DNA of 64,000 nucleotides from Intestinibacillus sp. Marseille-P6563 (GCF_900604335.1 NZ_UWOD01000002.1:1302001-1366000); one strand, 5' to 3'; numbered from the stretch's first letter, positions 44,821 through 53,652 are shown. The notes: generated from the sequence alone by a model not told the origin. Program-made: numbers and translations.

Positions 44821-45125
44821 CCTTTGTCCCTCCTTGTTTGATCTCCCCAAACAACACAACAAAGGAGATCAACCTTACGCTTATCGTACGAAAAGTATAG
44901 GGGAAAGTCAAATGATAATTTGGTAAAAACATGTTACCTGCGTGTTACCAAACCCGGATTTTGAGCGCAAAATCGACCATTTCCGGACAAGGCCCGCCGG
45001 CAAAGAAGATTTCCAAATCAAAACCCGGATAAAACTTCCCGACAGGTGAAAAGTCAGGTATGTTTGTCCATTCATTGACAGAAACTATGGATGATGGTAC
45101 ACTAAATGTAAAAAAGGAAGGAAAA
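44821..45125. other. Divergent promoter region between the SLH protein and the Cys-rich membrane protein
   Basis: On minus, TTGACT (plus 44906-44911), 17 bases, TACGAT (plus 44883-44888) precede the SLH protein gene. On plus, TTGACA (45075-45080), 17 bases, TACACT (45098-45103) precede the FeoB-associated-type gene. Both are good sigma-A matches. Nothing else stands out in the 305 bases. Confidence 0.7.
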
Positions 45126-45275
45126 ATGGCTGATTTTTTCATTGTTGGAACAATTATACTCGCGGTAATATTATCCGTTTTGTATTTAATTAAACAGGCG
45201 CGCAGCGGCAAGGGCTGCTGTGGCGGCTGCGCAGGCTGCAGCAAAGCCTGTGCGCGCCGGAAGGAGGAAAAATGA
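45126..45275 (+). CDS. FeoB-associated-type Cys-rich membrane protein
   Basis: The 49-residue protein has one N-terminal transmembrane helix (DFFIVGTIILAVILSVLYLI) and a Cys-rich tail, GKGCCGGCAGCSKACARR. This is the layout of small proteins often found with the ferrous iron transporter FeoB. No feoA or feoB is in the window. The ATG at 45126 follows AAGGAAGG. Its stop overlaps the next gene's start (ATGA), so the two are coupled. Confidence 0.85.
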   Translation: MADFFIVGTIILAVILSVLYLIKQARSGKGCCGGCAGCSKACARRKEEK

Positions 45276-46021
45276 GAGCAATCATCACGGGAGCCTCGGC
45301 TGGCATTGGCCGGGACATGGCCCGGCTGCTGGCCGCGCGGGGGTATGATTTGACCCTGATCGCCCGGCGGGAGGACCGTCTGCGGGCTTTGGCCGCCGAA
45401 TTGCCGGTGTCCTGCCAGATTCTCACGGCCGATTTGTCCAGCGTGCGCGAATGCCGTCTGGTCTATGAAGCAGCACGCGGGGACGATGTCGAGATTTTGA
45501 TAAACAATGCAGGCTTTGGCCTGTTTGGGCCGTTTGCCGAGACCGATTTGGACACCGAACTGCGTATGATTCAGACCAATGTTGTCGCGGTGCACGTGCT
45601 CACCAAACTCTTTTTGCAGGATTTCCGCAAACGTGGCAGCGGCTACATCTTAAATGTCGCCTCTTCTGCCGGTTTTATGGCCGGTCCTTTGATGGCGACC
45701 TATTATGCGACCAAGAATTATGTACTGCGTCTGACCCAGGCCATCCGCGAAGAACTGCGGCAGGAAGGCTGTGGCGTGCAGGTCGCGGCCCTGTGCCCCG
45801 GCCCGGTGGATACCGAATTTAACCGGGTCGCTGACGTGCGGTTTTCGATCGGCGGATTGTCCAGTGAAACGGTCGCTCGGTGCGCGATCAATGGCATGTT
45901 CCGCGGTAAAGGCGTGATCGTGCCCGGACTCAGCATCAAATTGGGGTTGGCCGTACGCCGTCTGGCCCCCGAAGCACTGGTCACCCGTGTGGCCTACCAC
46001 ATTCAACACCGAAAAGGATAA
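45272..46021 (+). CDS. Short-chain dehydrogenase/reductase
   Basis: The 249-residue classical SDR has the nucleotide-binding motif TGASAGIG at residues 6-13, NNAGFG near 80, and active-site residues Ser (VASSAG near 130) and Y-x-x-x-K (YYATKNY near 143). It resembles the DltE/YqjQ-type SDRs, but the substrate is not deducible. It is coupled to the Cys-rich membrane protein by a 4-base overlap and followed after 12 bases by a membrane protein. Confidence 0.9.
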   Translation: MRAIITGASAGIGRDMARLLAARGYDLTLIARREDRLRALAAELPVSCQILTADLSSVRECRLVYEAARGDDVEILINNAGFGLFGPFAETDLDTELRMIQTNVVAVHVLTKLFLQDFRKRGSGYILNVASSAGFMAGPLMATYYATKNYVLRLTQAIREELRQEGCGVQVAALCPGPVDTEFNRVADVRFSIGGLSSETVARCAINGMFRGKGVIVPGLSIKLGLAVRRLAPEALVTRVAYHIQHRKG

Positions 46022-46033
46022 AGAGGGTTTGCT

Positions 46034-46888
46034 ATGTCGACATCCAATTATGAACCGCCCACCCGGCGGCCCCGAAAAAAAGTAAAACGATGGCAGAAAA
46101 TTTTATTTTACTGGCGTTTCCCGCTGGTGATCGTGCTGCTCCTGATGATTTTATCGGCGGTGGTCGTACAGGTGATTGCCGGCAAGTTGTCCGCTCCGGC
46201 GGCAACCGAAACCGATAAAAAGCAGGACACAACCGCCGAAACCGAGACCCTCACCTATCAGGATGCTGTGATCGATGCCTTGCAGGCGGAGGAAGCCGAA
46301 ATGCACGATTTGATCTGCCTGACCAAGGAGGACGGCGGCGTCACTTATGACAATGAAACCGACCGCGTGCTTCTGGTGTTCTGGACCAAGCAGCCCGATA
46401 TGTTTGTCAAGGATGAGCAGGTCACGCTGGATGCCGATACCTATGCCTATTCCGATTTGGAACTGGCAGCCTGGGGCAAGGAAAATTCCGATGCGCTGAA
46501 AAATCAGCAGACCGCCCGGTTGTGCCAGTTGTTCGGCATGCCGGAAGGCAGCGAAGGCAGCGCCTTTGTGGTGGCTTGGGTCACGCCCGAGCGCATTTTG
46601 CGTGCCGCCTATCAGCCGGATGCCCAGATCGGCAAGATGACGCTGGCGTTTGAAGAAAGTGTCGACCAGGATTTCATCAGCTTCTTTGAAGATGAGATTC
46701 AGAACAATTACTTTACCAATCCCCGTCCATGGACCCGTTTGGGATACACCTATGACTGGGGCAAGACCGGCGATGACCACTATGGTTTGACCGAATTTGT
46801 CATTCCGAGCGGGGTCAAGGTCACGGTCAAAGACACGTTCACCAACGAAGAAGGGATCACCCGCCTGCGCAAAGGCACTCTGGAGTAA
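46034..46888 (+). CDS. Membrane-anchored hypothetical protein
   Basis: The 284-residue protein has a basic cytoplasmic N-terminus (PPTRRPRKKVKRWQK), one transmembrane helix (about 30-52) and a Thr/Glu-rich spacer. A soluble extracytoplasmic domain of about 210 residues follows, with no recognisable catalytic motif. Third and last gene of the unit starting at 45126, ended by a strong terminator. I do not recognise a family. Confidence 0.75.
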   Translation: MSTSNYEPPTRRPRKKVKRWQKILFYWRFPLVIVLLLMILSAVVVQVIAGKLSAPAATETDKKQDTTAETETLTYQDAVIDALQAEEAEMHDLICLTKEDGGVTYDNETDRVLLVFWTKQPDMFVKDEQVTLDADTYAYSDLELAAWGKENSDALKNQQTARLCQLFGMPEGSEGSAFVVAWVTPERILRAAYQPDAQIGKMTLAFEESVDQDFISFFEDEIQNNYFTNPRPWTRLGYTYDWGKTGDDHYGLTEFVIPSGVKVTVKDTFTNEEGITRLRKGTLE

Positions 46889-46892
46889 GAAA

Positions 46893-46928
46893 AAATCCCG
46901 CTTTGTATCAAAGCGGGATTTTTTTATT
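46893..46928. terminator. Bidirectional terminator
   Basis: Stem AAATCCCGCTTT with AAAGCGGGATTT is flanked by A- and T-runs, between the hypothetical membrane protein and converging rnhA. Confidence 0.9.
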
Positions 46929-47361
46929 TGAGTTTTTTCCACTCGGCAACGGCAAGTTCGTCGCAGCGATTGTTGTACGGATTTTCCGCATGGCCCTTGA
47001 CCCAGTGGAAAGTGACCGTATGCACGTCCAGCAGGCCGAGCAGACGGTCCCACAGTTCCGGGTTTTTGGCCGGGGTCTTGTCGGCTTTTTTCCAGCCGCG
47101 CGCCTTCCAGCCCTTGGCCCAGCCCTTGGTGATGCCGTCGATGACATATTTGGAATCCGAATATAAATCGATCTGGCAGGGCTCTTTGAGCAGTTCGAGC
47201 GCCGAAATGACACCCAAAAGCTCCATTTTGTTATTGGTCGTCATCAGGTCGCCGCCCGAGATCTCTTTGGTGTGGGCGCCGTATTGCAGGATGGCGCCCC
47301 AGCCGCCCGGTCCCGGATTGCCCGAGCACGCACCATCGGTATATATGGTAACTTGTTTCAC
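46924..47361 (-). CDS. rnhA: Ribonuclease HI
   Basis: RNase HI cuts RNA in RNA-DNA hybrids. The 145-residue protein has all acidic catalytic residues: [16 protein letters not shown] (Asp8), NNKMELLG (Glu), LYSDSKYV (Asp), and NNRCDELA (last Asp). The basic handle helix [10 protein letters not shown] is present, as in E. coli RNase HI. It is a single gene facing the preceding operon. Confidence 0.96.
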   Translation of the reverse strand: MKQVTIYTDGACSGNPGPGGWGAILQYGAHTKEISGGDLMTTNNKMELLGVISALELLKEPCQIDLYSDSKYVIDGITKGWAKGWKARGWKKADKTPAKNPELWDRLLGLLDVHTVTFHWVKGHAENPYNNRCDELAVAEWKKLK

Positions 47362-47415
47362 GTTATATACTCCTTTTTGGGGTTATGCAGAGTTTCCACA
47401 AAGTTGTGCACAGGC

Positions 47416-47751
47416 TTATGCCCAGCCTGCCCAGACTTCCGGACAATAGCCGACCGTGGCTTGTTTGCCGTTGCGGACAATGGGCGTGCGCAGCAGCTTG
47501 GGATTGTCCAGAAGGTTGTCAAATTTGGCCTGGTCGCCTTCCAGATAGCGTAGCGTGGCAGCATCCTTGGATTTGGGGTCGATCAGGGCATCCACACCGC
47601 CGACGGCCCGGCAGACCGATGTCAATTCACCGACCGACATCCCATAGCGAATCAAATCGACCGATTGGAACTTGATGCCGCGCTCTTTGAACCAGCGCTC
47701 GGCTTTTTTGGTGTCAAAGCATTTGCTTTTCCCGAAGATTTGAATATTCAT
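47416..47751 (-). CDS. ArsC/Spx-like thioredoxin-fold protein
   Basis: The 111-residue protein has an ArsC/Spx fold. The active site reads SKCFDTKKAERWF, with a single Cys rather than CxxC, as in YffB/ArsC-like proteins. RTPIVRNGKQATVGY near the end is the conserved cis-Pro segment. The start at 47751 (MNIQIFGK) is chosen over an upstream ATG because it matches the family N-terminus. Arsenate reduction versus a general thiol role cannot be decided here, since no arsenic genes are nearby. Confidence 0.85.
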   Translation of the reverse strand: MNIQIFGKSKCFDTKKAERWFKERGIKFQSVDLIRYGMSVGELTSVCRAVGGVDALIDPKSKDAATLRYLEGDQAKFDNLLDNPKLLRTPIVRNGKQATVGYCPEVWAGWA

Positions 47752-48128
47752 AAAAACGCGCTCCATTTTGAACTTTCAGAATAGTATAAGGATACCCTGT
47801 TTGGCGGCAAGATGCAAGCGAAAACAGGAAAAGTAATCAAAATATAAAATTATACAAAAAGTAATCATGAACAAATGCAAATCATGTTAGTAAAATACAA
47901 ATAAAATTAAGAAAAAATGTACAAAATGCACATTGAAAAAAAGAGTCGATTTTTTTATAATAAGAGCAGAAACATGAAACCGATTTCAGTATGATGCAAA
48001 AGTATTTTATAAAAATATAATGTGCTTCTGTTGATTTGAAATGGATTCTACAATTATTTTCGGACACATTATATTTTTGTGTACTTGGTTCCCCCGTGGG
48101 GCGGCATCAAGAGAGGAGAGATTGTAGA
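47752..48128. other. 377-base AT-rich intergenic stretch
   Basis: Base composition drops sharply to mostly A/T between about 47820 and 48080, unlike anything else in the window except origin elements. Short frames on both strands look random. A possible -10 (TATATT near 48070) precedes the small zinc-ribbon gene. No DnaA boxes or repeats of note were found. Confidence 0.5.
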
Positions 48129-48338
48129 ATGTTATGTCAAGTACAATTCCGTTGCGGTCACCAGGGAATCCTGGATCTCACCGGACAAGCCGAAGAACGT
48201 GCACACAAGGCTGAATGGTATGCCAAGCATGTGATTTGCCCCGATTGCCGCATGCAAGCCGCGATCAGCAAATGGAACACAACCTGCCAAAGTTCCACAG
48301 CTTTCCCCCAACCGGTTTCTAACTACGTCCATAAATAA
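48129..48338 (+). CDS. Small zinc-ribbon-like protein
   Basis: The 69-residue product starts at an ATG preceded by GAGGAGAG. Cys and His residues are paired as in a zinc ribbon: CGH near residue 9 and CPDC near 37-40, separated by a helix EERAHKAEWYAKH. The tail is Ser/Thr/Pro-rich. It could bind zinc and nucleic acid or protein; no family name is justified. It is monocistronic, with a complex non-coding tail after it. Confidence 0.6.
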   Translation: MLCQVQFRCGHQGILDLTGQAEERAHKAEWYAKHVICPDCRMQAAISKWNTTCQSSTAFPQPVSNYVHK

Positions 48339-48570
48339 CATCCCTTTTGCTCTCTCCCTCTTGCCTCGCACTTCAAAAACCCCGGAGAGCAAAAAAATAA
48401 CACCGTCCTTATAAAAAGCGTCCCCCATCCCAACCCTTTTTATTGGGGACGGTATCAGGAGCGAAATCCTGAAAAAACACATCCGGTTTGCCGTTGTAGG
48501 CGCCGGATGTGTTTTTTTGCGCGGAAATATAAAAATGGCCGGACCTTGCGAAGATCCAGCCACTTTTCTG
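48339..48570. ncRNA. Structured non-coding tail with several inverted repeats
   Basis: Successive pairings are possible: TTTGCTCTC / GGAGAGCAAA (about 48351 and 48384), GTCCCC / GGGGAC (about 48421 and 48445), TCAGGA-GCGAAA-TCCTGA (about 48456-48473, a GNRA-like loop) and the final terminator. This could be a 3'-UTR structure or a small RNA. No known RNA family is recognised, so the call is tentative. Confidence 0.25.
48477..48520. terminator. Bidirectional terminator
   Basis: A perfect 12-bp stem (AAACACATCCGG with CCGGATGTGTTT, 48477-48488 and 48503-48514) has T-runs on both strands. It serves the zinc-ribbon gene and the secG operon. Confidence 0.9.
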
Positions 48571-48795
48571 TCATCGACTGAGTGCGCCGAGCACCATGCA
48601 GATGACCAAAAATACGGCGGCCAGCACCGCGCAAGAACGCGCGAGATGGCTGAACCGTTCTCCGGCCTGCTTGGCCTCGGAAGAATTTTCCCGTTGGGCC
48701 TGCCCATCCTTCATTCCGATGCGGAATTGGAAAAACACGGTCAGCACAGCAAACAGTGCAAACAGACCCAGGGTTGCATATTGCAGCGTGCGCAT
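48571..48795 (-). CDS. Small membrane protein downstream of secG
   Basis: The 74-residue protein has two transmembrane helices (about 4-24 and 52-74) joined by a charged loop. It begins 1 base after the secG stop, so it is translationally linked to SecG. Start MRTLQYATLG is used; a longer upstream frame lies inside secG. No family is recognised. The link to SecG may be positional only. Confidence 0.65.
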   Translation of the reverse strand: MRTLQYATLGLFALFAVLTVFFQFRIGMKDGQAQRENSSEAKQAGERFSHLARSCAVLAAVFLVICMVLGALSR

Positions 48796-48796
48796 C

Positions 48797-49033
48797 TTAC
48801 AGCAGGTTGAGCGCAACGGCCAGCACGACAAACAGGATGCCGACGCCGGTGGTGATGCGGCTCAGGGTCGACTGCATGCCGTGTGCCTTCTTGGAACCAA
48901 AGAATGTTTCCGCGCCGCCGGCGATCGTACCGGACAGGCCCTGGGATGCGCCTTCCTGCAACAGGATGGTCACGATCAGGAACAGGCAAGCGAGCACTTC
49001 CACAACGCTCATGACAATGTGAAGGGTATCCAT
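48797..49033 (-). CDS. secG: Preprotein translocase subunit SecG
   Basis: SecG is the small auxiliary subunit of the SecYEG channel. The 78-residue protein has two transmembrane helices and the conserved middle VTILLQEGASQGLSGTIAGG then ETFFGSKKAHG. It heads a two-gene unit. The frequent partners rnr and smpB are not next to it here. Confidence 0.95.
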   Translation of the reverse strand: MDTLHIVMSVVEVLACLFLIVTILLQEGASQGLSGTIAGGAETFFGSKKAHGMQSTLSRITTGVGILFVVLAVALNLL

Positions 49034-49183
49034 AGCTTTTCCAAACCTCCGCTTCTTTTTGATTTTTGTGTTCTAACAAAGCCCGGATGGGCATGATGTG
49101 CGTACATGTTATCATAGCACACCCGGCCGCCGATTGCAAGCAATTTTGCATAAATCCGAGCAAAACGGGAAAAATGTAACCGT

Positions 49184-49699
49184 TTACACCAGTTTTTTGA
49201 TCAAATCTCGCAGCGGTCCGCCCATGCGGTTGACATGGATCTTGCCCCGCCCGAGATCGACCAGCGCGACCCGTACCGAGGACCAGCCCGACTGGGGTGC
49301 GCTGTATCGCAGTTCGCTGGCGCGGCTTTTCAGCTTTTTGGCCGCCGCCGGGTCCACTTCCCCGGCTACTAAAATCAGGCTGACCATGGAAAATTCATGC
49401 GTCGGGTCAGCGGGAACGATCTCTTTTTGCAGGCCGCGCGCAAATTCCCACCATTCCTCCAGGGCAGCCAGGTCCATCACCGGTACGGCATAGACCAGCC
49501 GGAACTCATGGCAATGCGTGACTTGTTTGGTCGGCATCAGGCCCATGAGTTTTTTCTTTTCCGAGGTGGAAAATTCCGCCGAAAGCGCCGCGATGCGGCC
49601 ATTGTATTCGGTCATGCGGGTGCAGGTGAACTGTGCCGGCAGCGATTGCTCGACCCGGTTGCAAAATTCAACGAAAGATTCGGAAAAATTGGGTAACAT
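49184..49699 (-). CDS. Hypothetical protein, 171 residues
   Basis: This soluble alpha/beta protein has no signal peptide and no motif I recognise. Conserved-looking phrases are MLPNFSESFVEFCNRVEQSL at the start and KIHVNRMGGPLRDLIKKLV at the end. It follows the nucleotidyltransferase gene by 12 bases on the same strand, so the two are likely co-transcribed. GC-rich codons match its neighbours, supporting a real gene. Confidence 0.7.
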   Translation of the reverse strand: MLPNFSESFVEFCNRVEQSLPAQFTCTRMTEYNGRIAALSAEFSTSEKKKLMGLMPTKQVTHCHEFRLVYAVPVMDLAALEEWWEFARGLQKEIVPADPTHEFSMVSLILVAGEVDPAAAKKLKSRASELRYSAPQSGWSSVRVALVDLGRGKIHVNRMGGPLRDLIKKLV

Positions 49700-49711
49700 G
49701 GCGTGTTCTCC

Positions 49712-50626
49712 TTATAGATCGGCCGGATATTCCCCGGCTTCGGTCATGGCCGCAAGCGCCGCCTGCACGGTGGGCTTGTCCTCACGGTAGGTCACACCGA
49801 ACCAGCGGGCATCCGTGGTCAGCAGACGGGCGGTCGCCTTGCCGTTCTGGATGAGGGCATCCACGGCCGACGGCAGATAAAACTCGCCTTTTTCCGGGTT
49901 GCTCGGCAGCTTCTCGGCAAAGAACTCATGCAGCATGGTGGTCAGTTCGCCGAGGAACGAGGGCGTAAAGCCCCAAAGGTTCATCGATACTGGAGTGCCG
50001 TCCGCGATTTCGCCGGTCGTATCGCCTTCGGAAAAATGAATCACTCCGTCCTCGCTCCGGGCGATGGCCGTGCGCTCGACGATCGAGCACAAAAAGCCGT
50101 TTTGGTCGGCCTGGCAGACCCCACGGGAAACCGTACCGTTGTCGGTCAGCGTGTTTTCGACCTTATAGCCGACCATGCAGTACCGATATTTGTCGTCGTC
50201 CACGGTCTTGGACAAGAAGTCGAACATCTTCTGGAATGCGTCAGCGCCATAGAAATCGTCGGCATTGATGACCGCAAAGGGCACGTCGAGCAGCGGCAGT
50301 GCGCACCATACGGCGTGGCCGGTGCCCAGCGGCTTGACGCGGCCTTCCGGGGCGGTCAGGCCGTCCGGCAGGTTATCCAGCGTCTGGAACACATAGTCGA
50401 CCTGCATATAACGCCGGGCCTTGGCGCCAATGGCCTGCTCAAAGGCATCTTTGAGTTCGGGCTTGATGATGAAGATGACGCGCGAAAAACCTGCGCGGTA
50501 AGCGTCATAAATGGAATAATCCAGAATGATCTGGCCGTTTGGTCCGAGCGGGTCGATCTGTTTCAGGCCGCCGTAACGCGAACCCATGCCCGCAGCCATA
50601 ACAACGAGCGCCGGGGTATTGTTCAT
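49712..50626 (-). CDS. Sugar-phosphate nucleotidyltransferase family protein
   Basis: The 304-residue protein has the NTP-transferase core: LVVMAAGMGSRYGGLKQIDP at the N-terminus (nucleotide-binding loop and activating Lys), VINADDFYGADAF near 110 (metal-binding Asp pair) and GTGHAVWCALPLL near 92. The start at 50626 follows GGAGGGA. Family members activate sugar phosphates or choline phosphate; substrate is not assigned. It has a good promoter at 50745-50773. First of two genes. Confidence 0.85.
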   Translation of the reverse strand: MNNTPALVVMAAGMGSRYGGLKQIDPLGPNGQIILDYSIYDAYRAGFSRVIFIIKPELKDAFEQAIGAKARRYMQVDYVFQTLDNLPDGLTAPEGRVKPLGTGHAVWCALPLLDVPFAVINADDFYGADAFQKMFDFLSKTVDDDKYRYCMVGYKVENTLTDNGTVSRGVCQADQNGFLCSIVERTAIARSEDGVIHFSEGDTTGEIADGTPVSMNLWGFTPSFLGELTTMLHEFFAEKLPSNPEKGEFYLPSAVDALIQNGKATARLLTTDARWFGVTYREDKPTVQAALAAMTEAGEYPADL

Positions 50627-50985
50627 GAGGATCCCTCCAGTTTGGTCAAACAAAATGCGGCCTGCCCGCAGAAACGGGCCAGCTGAAAAAAGGAAAAATT
50701 TGTTTTGTAAAATGTGTGGACATTTTGGTGTATGTTCTAGTGCTATTATAATCGATTTTGGAGCCCCTGACAAGCGCTGTCCGGCAAAATGGCAACAAAA
50801 GAAAGGGGTTAGCAAACCGGTTTTGGATAAAAGCAATGAAAATGCGCGTGCAGCGCGTCCGGAAAGCCGGATAGTGTTGTCAAAAGTACGCAAATGATAT
50901 AAAATAAGAACGGAATAAACATATTAGGTGAAGGCAAAATTTTGATTTTGCAGGTTTTAGTTGTGAAGTGAGGTATGGAGTACCA
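50627..50985. other. Divergent promoter region (nucleotidyltransferase / pyk)
   Basis: On minus, TTGTCA (plus 50768-50773), 17 bases, TATAAT (plus 50745-50750) drive the nucleotidyltransferase gene, with a leader of about 115 bases containing a small GCCCG/CGGGC hairpin. On plus, TTGTCA (50877-50882), 17 bases, TAAAAT (50900-50905) precede pyk. Confidence 0.7.
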
Positions 50986-52452
50986 ATGCGAAGAACAAAA
51001 ATCATTTGTACGCTGGGCCCGGCAACCGATCAGGGCGAAGTATTGAAGGACATGATGAAGGCGGGCATGAACGTGGCACGATTTAACTTTAGCCATGGCT
51101 CGCACGAAGAACACAAGGCTCGTATGGATATGGTCAAGGCCGCTCGCGCCGAGCTCGGTCTGCCCATCGGCATTATGCTGGACACCAAGGGCCCGGAGAT
51201 CCGCACCAAGACTTACAAAGATGGTAAGATCGAGATCCAGGAAGGCCAGGAATTCACCCTGACCACCCGCGATATCGAAGGCGATAACACCATCGTTTCC
51301 ATTTCGTATGAAGGCCTGCCGGCTGACGTGCAGGTTGGCACCCGGATTCTGATAGATGACGGTCTGGTTGCATTTGAAGTCATCGAAATCCGCGGCGGCA
51401 CCGACATCGTTTGCCGTGCGCTCAATGGTGGCCCGCTGTCCAACCGCAAGTCGGTCAACGTACCGGGCATCAAGCTGAATATGCCCTACATTTCGGATAA
51501 GGACCGCGATGACGTTGTCTTTGGCTGCTCGCAGGGCATCGACTTTATCGCAGCTTCCTTCTGCCGCACCGCGCAGGACATGAAGGACCTGAAGGCGATC
51601 CTCAAGGAGCAGAACTGCGAAGACGTACAGATCATCGCAAAGATCGAGAATATGGAAGGCGTACGTAACATCGACGCCATCTTGGACGAAGTACAGGGCA
51701 TCATGGTAGCCCGCGGCGACCTGGGCGTCGAAGTACCGTTTGAGGAGTTGCCGGAAATCCAGAAGTGCCTGATCAAGAAGTGCGTATCCCGCGGCAAGCG
51801 CGTCGTAACCGCAACCCAGATGCTCGAAAGCATGGCCAAGAACCCGCGTCCGACCCGCGCCGAAGTATCCGACGTTGCGAACGCCGTATACGACGGCACC
51901 AGCGCCATCATGCTGTCGGGCGAAACTTCGGTCGGTAAGTATCCGGTGCAGACCGTGCAGACCATGAGCCGCATCGCGGAGAACGCCGAAGCTAGCATTC
52001 ACTATGATCGTCGTCGCATCACCCGTCCGGAGTTCATGGAAATGGAACTCATGGGCGATGTCAAGACCAATGCGATCGCACACGCCGTGTGCAACGCCGC
52101 AACCGACCTGGAGGCCAAGTGCATCGTGGCCTTCACCGAATCGGGTTCGACCGCACGTGCGGTATCCTGCCGCCGTCCGGGCAAGCTGATCGTCGGCGCA
52201 ACCCCGTCGGAAAAGACCTTCCACCGTCTGACCATGTCCTGGGGCGTTATCCCCTGCCTGGTTGGCCGTCCGTCCAGCGGTACAGCACTGTATATGCAGG
52301 CAGTTCGCGGCGCGGTTGAGGCTATGAACGTCAAGGTGGGCGATGTCATCATCGTTACCGCCGGTATGCCGGTTGGTCGTGTCAGCTACACCAACACCAT
52401 GCGCGTCATCCAGGTGACCGAGGATTTCATCAACCTCGCTTTTGAAGAATAA
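50986..52452 (+). CDS. pyk: Pyruvate kinase
   Basis: Pyruvate kinase makes pyruvate and ATP from phosphoenolpyruvate. The 488-residue protein starts RRTKIICTLGPA, has the signature IIAKIENMEGVRNIDAIL near residue 212 (catalytic Lys) and MVARGDLGVEVP, then MLSGETSVGKYP. It lacks the extra C-terminal PEP-utiliser domain found in many Bacilli. The start at ATG 50986 fits the family; a GTG 18 bases upstream is in frame. Monocistronic. Confidence 0.97.
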   Translation: MRRTKIICTLGPATDQGEVLKDMMKAGMNVARFNFSHGSHEEHKARMDMVKAARAELGLPIGIMLDTKGPEIRTKTYKDGKIEIQEGQEFTLTTRDIEGDNTIVSISYEGLPADVQVGTRILIDDGLVAFEVIEIRGGTDIVCRALNGGPLSNRKSVNVPGIKLNMPYISDKDRDDVVFGCSQGIDFIAASFCRTAQDMKDLKAILKEQNCEDVQIIAKIENMEGVRNIDAILDEVQGIMVARGDLGVEVPFEELPEIQKCLIKKCVSRGKRVVTATQMLESMAKNPRPTRAEVSDVANAVYDGTSAIMLSGETSVGKYPVQTVQTMSRIAENAEASIHYDRRRITRPEFMEMELMGDVKTNAIAHAVCNAATDLEAKCIVAFTESGSTARAVSCRRPGKLIVGATPSEKTFHRLTMSWGVIPCLVGRPSSGTALYMQAVRGAVEAMNVKVGDVIIVTAGMPVGRVSYTNTMRVIQVTEDFINLAFEE

Positions 52453-52542
52453 GCCATTTTGTCATCAAAAAGAGGCCAATTCTTTACAATTTGTTTAAAA
52501 TTTCCGAGCGCATTGTGATAAAATACGAATAACGGATTTTGT

Positions 52543-52577
52543 CGGTCGCGCCGCCTGTTTTTCGGGCGGCGCGACCG
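52543..52577. repeat. Strong GC hairpin between pyk and the LCP gene
   Basis: Perfect 13-bp arms CGGTCGCGCCGCC and GGCGGCGCGACCG have a TGTTTTTCG loop and no T-tract after. It may be an RNA structure in the LCP leader or a weak pyk terminator. Confidence 0.6.
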
Positions 52578-52616
52578 TGTGCGTCTTACTCAAAAAGGGC
52601 TGGGTCTGGAGGAAGT

Positions 52617-53573
52617 ATGTCATTTCGTAGATTGATGCGTATTGTGCGCCGCTGCCTGCTGCTGGCTGTGCTGACGACGCTGGCGATTACCGTCGGGCTG
52701 TTCGTCTATCGTTTTCTGTTTTCCTATACGTACGATAATTCGCTGGAAGGGTTGTCGGATGAGGATTTGGCCGTCAGTGCCAAACCGGCATCGGGCATTA
52801 CCAACATCGCCTTGTTTGGTATCGATACCCGGCCGGATGAGCCGACCCGGTCGGACTGTATGATGGTCATGTCGGTCAACGCCGATACGGGCACCATCAA
52901 GCTGATTTCCCTCATGCGTGACAGCGAAGTCGAGATCGAAGGCCATGGCACCCAGAAATTATGCCATGCATACAGCTATGGCGGCCCGGAACTGGCCATT
53001 AAGACCATCAACCAGACGTTTGATTTGAATATCACCGACTATGCCGAAGTCAACTTCGTCCAGATGGCCAACCTCATCGGGGAAGTCGGCGGCGTGGATA
53101 TCGATGTATCCGAAGCCGAGCGGGTCGAGGCCAACAAATATATCAAGGAATACTATGAATCCTTTGATATGGAGCCTGAACTGATCGAAGAAGCCGGGTA
53201 CCAGCACCTCAACGGCATCCAGGCCATGACCTATGCACGCATCCGAAAGGGTGGCACGGGCGATGACTGGGGACGTGTGGAACGACAGTCCATTGTGCTG
53301 GAAGCCATGTTTGAAACCGTGCAGGACAAGTCGATTACCGAACTGGTGGCGATGATGCCGCGTCTGCTGCCTTATGTGACCACATCGCTGAAAAAGAGTG
53401 AGATGGTTTCGCTGGCCAAGGGCTTGTTTGCAAACGGCCAGCCGCAGATGGAGCATAGCCGTGTGCCCAAGGATGGCGAATGGGAATACGGCGGCAGCCA
53501 GGAACAGTATATCGTTTACGATTTGGACAAGGCTGCGCAGGACATCAACGACTATATTTACGGCGATTCGTAA
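52617..53573 (+). CDS. LytR-CpsA-Psr family wall polymer ligase
   Basis: LCP enzymes transfer lipid-linked teichoic acid or other polymers onto peptidoglycan. The 318-residue protein has one N-terminal transmembrane helix (about 14-36) and an LCP domain with LFGIDTRPDEPTRSD (near 67), SLMRDSEVEI and the RIRKGGTGDDWGRVERQ motif (near 222). The start at 52617 is preceded by GGAGGAAG. The acceptor and polymer are unknown. Terminator follows at once. Confidence 0.92.
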   Translation: MSFRRLMRIVRRCLLLAVLTTLAITVGLFVYRFLFSYTYDNSLEGLSDEDLAVSAKPASGITNIALFGIDTRPDEPTRSDCMMVMSVNADTGTIKLISLMRDSEVEIEGHGTQKLCHAYSYGGPELAIKTINQTFDLNITDYAEVNFVQMANLIGEVGGVDIDVSEAERVEANKYIKEYYESFDMEPELIEEAGYQHLNGIQAMTYARIRKGGTGDDWGRVERQSIVLEAMFETVQDKSITELVAMMPRLLPYVTTSLKKSEMVSLAKGLFANGQPQMEHSRVPKDGEWEYGGSQEQYIVYDLDKAAQDINDYIYGDS

Positions 53574-53580
53574 ACAACGC

Positions 53581-53611
53581 AAAAGAGCGGACAAGCGTCC
53601 GCTCTTTTTTT
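53581..53611 (+). terminator. Terminator of the LCP gene
   Basis: Stem AAAAGAGCGGAC with GTCCGCTCTTTT and AAGC loop is followed by a T-run. Confidence 0.9.
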
Positions 53612-53616
53612 GATGT

Positions 53617-53652
53617 AAAAAACGGCCCTCCGAGCCGTATGCCGGAGGACCG
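53617..53652 (-). terminator. Terminator of the groEL paralogue, minus strand
   Basis: Stem CGGTCCTCCG with CGGAGGGCCG (one mismatch) is followed on minus by TTTTTT. It ends the 53.6-61.5 kb cluster. Confidence 0.8.

Noticed and set aside
47354-47370. parS-like TGTTTCACGT upstream of rnhA
   Set aside because: Only one half of the palindrome matches; the other half diverges.
47882-48067. 61-codon minus-strand frame in the AT-rich gap
   Set aside because: No RBS; Cys/Phe/Ile-rich translation is typical of random AT-rich sequence.
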